A stretch of DNA of 10,781 bases, from the NCBI GenBank assembly GCA_905372205.1, contig CAJPOH010000010.1:1-10781 (forward strand). The letters are read 5' to 3'. Position 1 is the stretch's first letter. Each line of letters opens with the position of its first letter. Made by a program: the position numbers and the translations under genes. Below are positions 1 to 6,203 of the stretch, one piece after another. Below the pieces are notes generated by a model. The model was given only the letters and a program-made list of their open reading frames with translations, ran no database searches and had not been told where the DNA came from. Source of the stretch: an uncultured Treponema sp. Lineage in GTDB: Bacteria; Spirochaetota; Spirochaetia; Treponematales; Treponemataceae.

Positions 1-329
1 AAGGGATACCTATCTATTTTGATGATGCCGCACAAATAATAGGAGAAGGTGCAATTTTTATTTCAAACACTAAAGATATTGATTTATTAAAAAATAACTC
101 TAAGATGCTATTTGAAAAATGCAATGCTTTAGTTGTTTCGATGGTTGGTGTTTTGTTTTTCTCACAACAAAAAGATGAAACAATCTATATGAGTTCTATA
201 TTTGAAAAAAATGCACTTGCATTTCTTTTATCTTTGCATAATCCAAACATCGCAACACTCACAAAAGAAAATGCAAGTTTATTGCATACATCTTTTATTC
301 AAGGCTACTCAAAACTAAAAAATGCTTGA
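1..329 (+). CDS. 3' end of an unidentified protein (partial)
   Basis: The frame starting at base 3 is open from the window edge to the TGA at 327-329, giving about 108 C-terminal residues; the first in-frame ATG (105) lies well inside this open stretch and is probably internal. The piece is soluble-looking, with one hydrophobic stretch (ALVVSMVGVLFF) that could be a buried helix. The arrangement of this helix, a beta-like segment (DETIYMSSIFEKN) and a C-terminal ENASLLHTSFIQGYSKL faintly recalls the end of bacterial hexokinase/actin-fold sugar kinases, where a small-residue helix is followed by a late 'D/N-A-x-L-G-A-A' helix. The usual glycines are not there, so this is a weak guess and I do not assign it. 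It ends 130 bp before the next gene and is unlikely to share its promoter. Confidence 0.6.
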   Translation, partial: GIPIYFDDAAQIIGEGAIFISNTKDIDLLKNNSKMLFEKCNALVVSMVGVLFFSQQKDETIYMSSIFEKNALAFLLSLHNPNIATLTKENASLLHTSFIQGYSKLKNA

Positions 330-396
330 AATTTATTAACTTATAACAATGCAAACCATGATACCAACTAATTTATAGTAAGAAAAATAAGTCCAC

Positions 397-425
397 TAGA
401 ATCAACACTAATTATTTTGTATAAT
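397..425 (+). promoter_or_regulatory. Putative sigma70-type promoter of the guaB array
   Basis: A perfect -10 hexamer TATAAT lies at 420-425. Seventeen bases upstream, at 397-402, is TAGAAT, a poor -35 (3 of 6 matches to TTGACA). Transcription would start near 432, leaving a leader of about 28 nt before the guaB ATG. That is too short for a riboswitch, and no purine-riboswitch-like structure is visible between 330 and 459. It is the only convincing promoter seen ahead of the long plus-strand gene array. Confidence 0.5.
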
Positions 426-459
426 CGACTGTCATATCAAAACCAAAGAGGTATTAGTT

Positions 460-1971
460 ATGGCAATATTTTGTGAAGGTGTTTCACATACATTTAGTGA
501 ATACCTATTGATTCCACGTCTTTCAACTTCAAAACATATTCCGTCTAGTGTGTCTCTTTCCACTTCATTAACTCGATTTAATGTTGGTTCTGAAGCAAAG
601 ATAAAGCTAAACATTCCAATAGTTTCTTCCATAATGCAATCAGTTTCAAATGACACTATGGCTATTTCTCTTGCTAGAGAAGGTGGCTTGTCTTTCATCT
701 ATTGCTCACAAAGCATAGAAAACGAATGCAAGATGGTCAGCAGTGTAAAAAACTACAAGGCAGGTTTTGTCAAAAGCGATTCTAACATAGCACCTGAAAA
801 AACATTAAAAGATGTTTTGGAAATGACTAAAAAGACAGGACACACAACCATTGCAGTAACAGAGGGTGGAGCACCTCATTCTCGCCTTTTAGGTGTTGTT
901 ACAAGTAGAGATTATAGAATAGGAAGAACAAACTTAGATGAAAAAGTGAGTGACTTTATGACCCCTATTACAGCCTTGCACTATGCAAAAGAAGGAATTG
1001 ACTTATCTGAAGCAAATGATTTGATTTGGAAATACAAGCTTAATTCTATCCCTATAATAGACGAAGATGGGTGTCTTTCTTCATTTGTTTTTAGGAAAGA
1101 CTATGAAAGCAATAAAGAAAATCCTTTAGAGCTTTTAGATGATAAAAAAAGTTATTTGGTTGGAGCAGGCATAAACACAAGAGACTATAAAGAACGTATT
1201 CCTGCATTAATTAAAGCAGGAGTCGATGTTCTTTGTATAGATTCTTCTGATGGTTTTAGCACATGGCAATCCGATGTTATAGAATTTGTGAAAAAGAATT
1301 ATGGAGATAAAGTACCTATAGGGGCTGGAAATGTTGTTGATGAAGATGGTTTTAATTTTTTAGCTGACGCTGGAGCAGATTTCATTAAAGTTGGAATTGG
1401 TGGAGGTTCGATCTGCATAACTCGCGAAACTAAGGGAATAGGACGAGGGCAAGCTACCAGCGTGATTGAAGTTTCAAAAGCAAGAGATGCTTACGCAAAG
1501 AAAACAGGTGTTTACGTACCTATATGTTCTGATGGTGGCATTGTCTATGACTATCATATAATCTTAAGCCTAGCAATGGGAGCGGACTTTTGTATGCTCG
1601 GGCGCTATTTTGCTCGTTTTGATGAAAGTCCAACAAATAAGGTACGCATTAATGGAAACTTTATGAAAGAATATTGGGGGGAAGGTTCTGCAAGGGCTAG
1701 AAACTGGCAACGCTATGATTCAGGTGGTAAAGCTGCCTTAAGCTTTGAAGAAGGTGTTGATTCTTACGTTCCCTATGCAGGAAAACTTTCAGAAAACATC
1801 AAAGTCACATTGAGTAAAATTTCTTCCACTATGTGTAATTGTGGTTCTCTTAATTTAAAGGAATTTAGAGAAAATGCAAAGCTCACTCTTGTTTCTCAAG
1901 CTTCCATTAAAGAAGGGGCTGCTCATGATGTTCTTCTAAAAGATGTGAGTTCTTCTTCAATTTTGTATTAG
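460..1971 (+). CDS. guaB: Inosine-5'-monophosphate dehydrogenase, Tritrichomonas foetus-like type
   Basis: Oxidises IMP to XMP with NAD+, the first committed step of guanine nucleotide synthesis, in the cytosol. The 503-residue protein has a TIM-barrel catalytic domain (about 1-100 and 220-503) interrupted by a tandem CBS module (about 105-220, containing [10 protein letters not shown] and [11 protein letters not shown]). Catalytic Cys319 lies in the GSICITRE loop. The mobile flap has the Arg418-Tyr419 pair that acts as the base in the hydrolysis step. Arg241 and Asp261-Ser262-Ser263 form the expected NAD site, and Asp358 the IMP-ribose contact. As I recall the T. foetus enzyme, it is also 503 residues with Cys319, Arg418-Tyr419, Asp261, Asp358, Lys310 and Glu431 at these same numbers, and long stretches match almost word for word. 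Lys310 and Glu431 are the residues linked to low sensitivity to mycophenolic acid. The start is well set: AAAGAGG at 445-451 lies 8 nt before the ATG. It heads the plus-strand array; guaA is not in the window. Confidence 0.97.
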   Translation: MAIFCEGVSHTFSEYLLIPRLSTSKHIPSSVSLSTSLTRFNVGSEAKIKLNIPIVSSIMQSVSNDTMAISLAREGGLSFIYCSQSIENECKMVSSVKNYKAGFVKSDSNIAPEKTLKDVLEMTKKTGHTTIAVTEGGAPHSRLLGVVTSRDYRIGRTNLDEKVSDFMTPITALHYAKEGIDLSEANDLIWKYKLNSIPIIDEDGCLSSFVFRKDYESNKENPLELLDDKKSYLVGAGINTRDYKERIPALIKAGVDVLCIDSSDGFSTWQSDVIEFVKKNYGDKVPIGAGNVVDEDGFNFLADAGADFIKVGIGGGSICITRETKGIGRGQATSVIEVSKARDAYAKKTGVYVPICSDGGIVYDYHIILSLAMGADFCMLGRYFARFDESPTNKVRINGNFMKEYWGEGSARARNWQRYDSGGKAALSFEEGVDSYVPYAGKLSENIKVTLSKISSTMCNCGSLNLKEFRENAKLTLVSQASIKEGAAHDVLLKDVSSSSILY

Positions 1972-1983
1972 CAAACTTTGGTT

Positions 1984-3357
1984 ATGAATAAAACACCAAC
2001 TATATCAAAGCATAATTTAGGCATAGCAAAGAATTTATGGCATCTTTCATATCCTACAATGACTTCTTATGCTTTGCAAAGCTTTTATGATGTTGTAGAT
2101 ATTGCATGGGTAACACGCATTTCGAGTACTGCGCTTTCAGGAGTTACGCTTTTTACAACAATATATGCAATCTTTACAGTTTTAAACGAAGTTGCAGGTG
2201 CAAGTTCTGTTTCGATGATTTCGCAAAGTTATGGTAGAGGCGTTAAAGAATACACTCAAAGAATATGCGAGCAAACAATTAGCTTTAAGGTTGTGTTGGC
2301 TTTTTTTTCTGCTATTCTAATGTTGATTTTCTTATCTCCATTGTTGCGTTTTTATTCTTCTGATGCTTCTGTTTATAAGGCTGCATTTGAATATGGTTTA
2401 ATTAGAATATTTTTTACACCTATCATGTTTTCTTCCTACTCTGTAAACACTATTTTTAGATGTACAGGAGATTCTAAAACCCCTATGATCATCATGTTTA
2501 TTGCAAGCATAACAAACATAGTGTTAGACCCAATTTTAATGTTTGAAAAAGTTCCATTTATAAATATTCCAGGAGCAGGTTTAGGTGTTTTTGGAGCTGC
2601 CCTTGCCACAGTTATTGCAACTTCTTTAAGCTTTACTTATGGTTTTATCATCTTGCTTTCAGGAAGAAGAGAGATACGAATTAGCTTTAAAGGACTTTTT
2701 TCTCTCGATAAAGAAATTGATTTGTCGCTACTTAGAATAGGTCTGCCCTCAGGAATCAATTTGTTTGTTAGGCAACTTTCAGGGGCTACAATTATGAAAT
2801 TTGTTTCTGTATACGGCTCTGTTGCAATTGCTATAGCAGGAATTGGTGCTAAAATGAGCCAACTTGCAAACATGCCTATTTTTGGCTTTACTATGGGAGG
2901 TTCTGCTCTTGTAGGGCATGCATTAGGAAGGGGAAACGTGAAAGATGCAAAAATAACTTCCATTTTTGCTGCTTTAATGGCGAGTACTCTTGTAGGTACT
3001 TTTATCATATTAGTTTGCTCCTTTCCATATCTTTTTATGAATGTTTTTCTCACAGAACCTGAAGAAATCGCTTTAAGCATCCCTATGGTATATTTTTTGT
3101 CTTTTTCTCTTTTACCTTTGGCTTTTGCAGCAGGTCTTTCTGTTTCTTTTTCAGGTGCTGGAGATAATAAACCAAAATTATATTCTAGCTTTATTTCTCG
3201 TTGGTTGATTCAGATTCCCTTCCTATATGTCGTTGTCAAATGTCTATCTCTTCCATTATATTTTGTATGGTCTTCCTATATTTTAGCTGAAACTGTGGAA
3301 CTTTTAGTTGTAGTTTTTTGTTATGTTAAAAGACCTTGGTGGGAAAAAAGAGTTTAA
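1984..3357 (+). CDS. MATE family multidrug/metabolite efflux protein (first of a tandem pair)
   Basis: Integral membrane antiporter of the MATE family (MatE domain twice), expected to expel cationic or other small molecules in exchange for Na+ or H+; the substrate cannot be told from sequence. About 457 residues, the usual MATE length, with around 12 membrane helices. Family marks include the N-terminal YPTMTSYALQSFYDVVDIAWV helix region, the pseudo-repeated CTGDSKTP (about residue 160) and SGAGDNKP (about 390) turns at equivalent places in the two halves, and NIVLDPILMF after the first. I chose ATG 1984; the frame also offers a TTG at 1978, but neither has a clear Shine-Dalgarno sequence. 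The gene begins 12 nt after the guaB stop, so translation is probably coupled. The second MATE follows after 10 nt. The two paralogues are clearly diverged rather than a recent duplication. Confidence 0.93.
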   Translation: MNKTPTISKHNLGIAKNLWHLSYPTMTSYALQSFYDVVDIAWVTRISSTALSGVTLFTTIYAIFTVLNEVAGASSVSMISQSYGRGVKEYTQRICEQTISFKVVLAFFSAILMLIFLSPLLRFYSSDASVYKAAFEYGLIRIFFTPIMFSSYSVNTIFRCTGDSKTPMIIMFIASITNIVLDPILMFEKVPFINIPGAGLGVFGAALATVIATSLSFTYGFIILLSGRREIRISFKGLFSLDKEIDLSLLRIGLPSGINLFVRQLSGATIMKFVSVYGSVAIAIAGIGAKMSQLANMPIFGFTMGGSALVGHALGRGNVKDAKITSIFAALMASTLVGTFIILVCSFPYLFMNVFLTEPEEIALSIPMVYFLSFSLLPLAFAAGLSVSFSGAGDNKPKLYSSFISRWLIQIPFLYVVVKCLSLPLYFVWSSYILAETVELLVVVFCYVKRPWWEKRV

Positions 3358-3367
3358 GGTGATTATA

Positions 3368-4714
3368 ATGAAAGATTTAACAGAAGGAAATGAAGCAAAG
3401 GTATTGATTTTATTTTCACTTCCCATGTTGCTTGGTAATCTTTTGCAACAATTATATAACGTTGTGGACACAATTGTAGTTGGGAAATATGTAAGTGAAA
3501 AGGCCCTTTCTGCTGTGGGTCAAGCTTTTCCTATTGTACTTGTTTTTTTAAGTTTGATGATTGGGTTTTCTCTGGCGTCAAATATTCTTATAGCACAATT
3601 TTTAGGAGCAAAAAAGAATGATAACGTTAAAAAAACAGTACACACCACTATATGCACAATCTTTTGCTTTGGCATTTTTATGTCCATTATAGGTTTTTTC
3701 TTAACGCCTCAAATTTTATATATTATGAGAGTGCCACCTGATGTTTTGGAAATTTCAGAACGCTATGTGAAGATAACATTTGCAGGGGTTATTTTTCTTT
3801 TCCTGTATAATGGTTTTACTGCAATGTTACGAGGCTTTGGAGATTCTAAAACTCCATTATATGTTTTAGTTGTTTCAACTGTGCTAAACATTATTTTAGA
3901 CTTGGTTTTTGTAATTGTCTTTAAGCTAGGAGTTGATGGAGTAGCTTATGCTACAGTTATCTCACAAGCAGTTTCTGCTTTTCTTCTTATATTGATAGCT
4001 CGTAAAGAACATGAAGTTTTAAGATTTAATGTATTTAAGTTGCAATTTGATAGAGATATTTTTGTAAAGTCTATAAAACTAGGCTTACCATCGGGTATTC
4101 AGCAGTCGTTGGTAGGGGCTGGTTTTATGACGATTACTTCTCTAGTGAACAATTTTGGTTCCGTTGCTTCTGCTTCTTTTGTGGCTGCGAGCAAGCTTGA
4201 CGCTTTTGCAACAATGCCTTCTTTCAATATTGGCTTGGCTTTAGCTACATTTGTAGGGCAGAACATGGGAGCTGGCAAAATGGAAAGAGTAAAGCGAGGT
4301 TTGCATTCTGCTTTGGCTATTGGAGTTTCTATTACAGCATTATTCACTATTTTAGTTATGATTTTTGCAAAATATGTGATGATGCTTTTTCTTTCATCTG
4401 AAGTTTATCTTGCAGGTGGAATGTTATACATCTATCTCGTTGCTCCTTCATACATAATACAAGCCACTATGTTTATTGTTAACGGGGTAATACGCGGAGC
4501 TGGAGACACTTTTTTCTCTATGATTGCAACACTTCTTACTATGTGGGGCTTTAGAATCCCAATTGCGATTTTCCTATCTTCATTTTTAGAAGTGAAGGGA
4601 GTTTATCTTTCTATTGGAATAGGTTTTTCAATAGGGACTATAATTTCTTTTACATATTATTTTTCTAACAAGTGGGCAAAAAAAGCAAAAATATTATTAG
4701 GAGATGCAACTTGA
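3368..4714 (+). CDS. MATE family multidrug/metabolite efflux protein (second of a tandem pair)
   Basis: Second MATE antiporter, about 448 residues with around 12 membrane helices. Its N-terminus, MKDLTEGN followed by LILFSLPMLLGNLLQQLYN and VVDTIVVGKYV, is the textbook start of the DinF/NorM-like bacterial MATE group and fits the family better than its upstream neighbour does. The repeated turns FGDSKTP (about residues 157-163) and RGAGDTFF (about 376-383) mark the two pseudosymmetric halves. An upstream in-frame ATG at 3323 would overlap the previous gene by 35 nt. ATG 3368 is preferred because AAGGTGA at 3356-3362 lies just upstream and the protein then starts exactly where the family does. 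Close spacing puts it in the same transcription unit as the first MATE. Substrate unknown. Confidence 0.93.
   Translation: MKDLTEGNEAKVLILFSLPMLLGNLLQQLYNVVDTIVVGKYVSEKALSAVGQAFPIVLVFLSLMIGFSLASNILIAQFLGAKKNDNVKKTVHTTICTIFCFGIFMSIIGFFLTPQILYIMRVPPDVLEISERYVKITFAGVIFLFLYNGFTAMLRGFGDSKTPLYVLVVSTVLNIILDLVFVIVFKLGVDGVAYATVISQAVSAFLLILIARKEHEVLRFNVFKLQFDRDIFVKSIKLGLPSGIQQSLVGAGFMTITSLVNNFGSVASASFVAASKLDAFATMPSFNIGLALATFVGQNMGAGKMERVKRGLHSALAIGVSITALFTILVMIFAKYVMMLFLSSEVYLAGGMLYIYLVAPSYIIQATMFIVNGVIRGAGDTFFSMIATLLTMWGFRIPIAIFLSSFLEVKGVYLSIGIGFSIGTIISFTYYFSNKWAKKAKILLGDAT
4699..4713 (+). promoter_or_regulatory. Ribosome binding site and UUG start of the DUF3791 gene
   Basis: AGGAG at 4699-4703 is followed after 7 nt by TTG at 4711-4713, which shares three bases with the TGA (4712-4714) ending the MATE gene. 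This decides the start: the longer in-frame GTG at 4672 has no such site and would add 13 residues encoded inside the MATE gene. The overlap implies translational coupling. Confidence 0.7.
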
Positions 4715-4977
4715 GCATTGTTCATCTTGGAAACATGACAGAAGAAAAATTAGAGTTTGCAATTTTTTGCATAGAAAGTATAGCGATTTATTTAGACAAA
4801 AATGGAAGTGGTGTGTATAAAGCTTTCACTGAAGACTCATCTTTACTTTATGATTACATCGTAGCAAGTTATGAAGCACTTCATACTCAAGGAAAAGATT
4901 ATATTATTGAAGATATTTTAACTGTTGCAAAGGAGCAGAAAATAAAAATATGTCTTATATCATGCCTCCAACACTGA
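4711..4977 (+). CDS. DUF3791 family small protein
   Basis: Small acidic protein of about 88 residues starting at a UUG. It matches the DUF3791 pattern: EEKLEFAIFCIESIA helix, a middle TEDSSLLYDYI segment, and the conserved signature SYEALHTQGKDYIIEDIL. There is no signal peptide or membrane segment. DUF3791 genes are typically found directly beside DUF3990 genes, as here. DUF3990 has features of the ADP-ribosyltransferase fold, so the pair is a candidate toxin-antitoxin-like or regulatory module, with DUF3791 as the possible partner or neutraliser; that role is my inference. The last residues after TVAKEQKIKI (CLISCLQH) look unlike the family. They are read from DNA that in another frame encodes the start of DUF3990, so the natural end of this protein may have been altered by the same indel that broke its neighbour. 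Confidence 0.82.
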   Translation: MSIVHLGNMTEEKLEFAIFCIESIAIYLDKNGSGVYKAFTEDSSLLYDYIVASYEALHTQGKDYIIEDILTVAKEQKIKICLISCLQH

Positions 4978-5329
4978 AATTGTTTCACCTGATATCAGCT
5001 ATTCAAGAAGTAAACTTGACTTTGGGGCAGGTTTTTATACAACACCATATTATGAAATGAGTAAAAATTGGTGCAAAAGGTTTAAAAATCAAAACAAGGA
5101 TGCTGTTATTTCAAAATATGAACTTAATCCTTCCGTGTATGAAGAATGCTATATATTAAGATTTGAATCTTATAATGAGGAATGGCTTGATTTTATCATT
5201 GCATGTCGAAAAGGTAAAAAAGTCGACACGTATGATATGATTGAAGAAGGAAATGCTAACTTGAATTATTATTTATTTGCTTCACAAAAGAACAGTTATA
5301 GAATAGGTATAGTCTTTATGTTAATATAG
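4946..5329 (+). pseudogene. DUF3990 family protein, frameshifted (putative ADP-ribosyltransferase-fold partner of DUF3791)
   Basis: The frame running through 4949-5329 reads KYVLYHASNTEIVSPDI, then SRSKLDFGAGFYTTP, and later YNEEWLDFIIACRKG and YDMIEEGNAN, which together match DUF3990. The 'LYHxS' and 'DFGxGFYxT' motifs recall the NAD-binding strands of ADP-ribosyltransferase-fold enzymes. The frame has no ATG, GTG or TTG before LYHAS: an in-frame TAA sits at 4943-4945, and the likely original ATG at 4950 is one base out of frame, so one base has probably been lost just after the start. The only internal ATG (5057) would skip both motifs. The C-terminus is also damaged: after GNAN the expected 'ANDxxxxTxELYF' is missing, and a matching remnant, ELLFICFTKEQL, appears in another frame at 5263-5298 followed by a stop. 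I therefore call it a decayed gene. A 90-residue product from 5057 is possible but would lack the putative NAD site. Confidence 0.75.
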
Positions 5330-5357
5330 TAGATGCAGTTTTTATAGGGATGGTAAC

Positions 5358-6155
5358 ATGACTATATTTCAATCAATCATACTAGGAATAATACAAGGTA
5401 TAGGTGAATTTTTACCTATTTCAAGCTCAGGTCACTTACAGCTGTGTAAGTATTTTGTAAACATAAAGGATGCTCCTCTCATTTTTGATATTTTTCTTCA
5501 TGTTGCAACCCTTGCTTCTTTGTGTCTTGTTTTTAGAAAAAGAATAACTAGTCTCATTTTTTCCACACTACGATTTATAGTAAGAAAAAACACCAACAAT
5601 GACAGTGAAAATCTTGAGACAGTTGCATTAATCTTACTAGCTTCTTGCATCACTGCAATTGTAGGCTTTGCACTAAAAGATTTAACGAAAAATCTAAATA
5701 TAAAAGCTATTCCTATAGGTTTTCTTATCACTTCCATAATGCTTTTCATTTCTTCTAAACCCCATCTCAATAAAAAGCCTTGTCTCATTCGTTCAGCCTT
5801 AATACTAGGAATTGCACAAGGAATTAGTGTTTTTCCCGGCATTTCACGCTCGGGAATGACAATATCTGTTTTATTGATGTTAGGTTTTTTAAACGAAGAG
5901 GTGGCTGAAAAATCTTTTATTCTTTCTATTCCAGCAATACTTGGTGCTTTGCTTTTGGAATTGCATTCTTCTAAGGCTATTGTTAGTTATATTGGATATT
6001 TTCAGCTAATAATAGGAATGCTTACTGCCTTTGTTGTGGGTTTTTTTGCTCTCACCCTACTAATAAGCCTGCTAAAAACAAGAAAAATAGCATATTTTGC
6101 ATTTTATTTATTGCCATTATCTATAATTTTGACTATATATTTTCAATTTTTTTAA
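5358..6155 (+). CDS. uppP: Undecaprenyl-diphosphatase (BacA/UppP family)
   Basis: Membrane phosphatase that converts undecaprenyl pyrophosphate to undecaprenyl phosphate, recycling the lipid carrier for peptidoglycan and other wall polymers; high expression gives bacitracin resistance. The 265-residue protein is of usual length with about 8 hydrophobic segments. The first active-site motif is QGIGEFLPISSSGH: Gln13 and Glu17 form the (E/Q)xxxE pair, with Ser23 and His26 matching E. coli Ser27 and His30. The second, PGISRSGMT at 160-168, supplies the essential Ser163-Arg164. FDIFLHVATLASL follows the first motif, as in the 'LHLGTL' branch of the family. The ATG at 5358 has AGGGA at 5346-5350, 7 nt upstream. 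It lies 28 nt after the broken DUF3990 gene and 45 nt before ftsK, in the same orientation, so it is probably co-transcribed. Confidence 0.95.
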   Translation: MTIFQSIILGIIQGIGEFLPISSSGHLQLCKYFVNIKDAPLIFDIFLHVATLASLCLVFRKRITSLIFSTLRFIVRKNTNNDSENLETVALILLASCITAIVGFALKDLTKNLNIKAIPIGFLITSIMLFISSKPHLNKKPCLIRSALILGIAQGISVFPGISRSGMTISVLLMLGFLNEEVAEKSFILSIPAILGALLLELHSSKAIVSYIGYFQLIIGMLTAFVVGFFALTLLISLLKTRKIAYFAFYLLPLSIILTIYFQFF

Positions 6156-6186
6156 GCTTTAAGAATATCAAACTTTAGCAAAAATG

Positions 6187-6203
6187 ATGAGGAGGTTATT
6201 TTG
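6187..6203 (+). promoter_or_regulatory. Strong ribosome binding site with UUG start for ftsK
   Basis: TGAGGAGG at 6188-6195 is close to the full anti-Shine-Dalgarno complement and sits about 5 nt before TTG at 6201-6203. No ATG follows until well into the first membrane helix, so the UUG start is secure. A strong site paired with a weak start codon may set the dose of this large protein. Confidence 0.7.

Noticed and set aside
330..459. Possible guanine or purine riboswitch ahead of guaB
   Set aside because: The predicted leader is only about 28 nt and shows no paired-element structure of a purine aptamer.
432..698. Minus-strand open frame of 88 codons opposite the start of guaB
   Set aside because: It is antisense to the conserved N-terminal barrel of IMP dehydrogenase, resembles no family and has no ribosome site.
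2637..3080. Minus-strand open frame of 147 codons inside the first MATE gene
   Set aside because: It lies wholly opposite conserved MATE coding sequence and reads as a reverse shadow without family features.
5277..5304. TTGCTT and TAGAAT with 16-bp spacing as a promoter for uppP
   Set aside because: The -35 match is poor and such pairs are common by chance in DNA this AT-rich; kept only as a possibility.
5498..5842. Minus-strand frame of 114 codons opposite uppP
   Set aside because: uppP has intact catalytic motifs across this stretch, so the opposite frame is a shadow.
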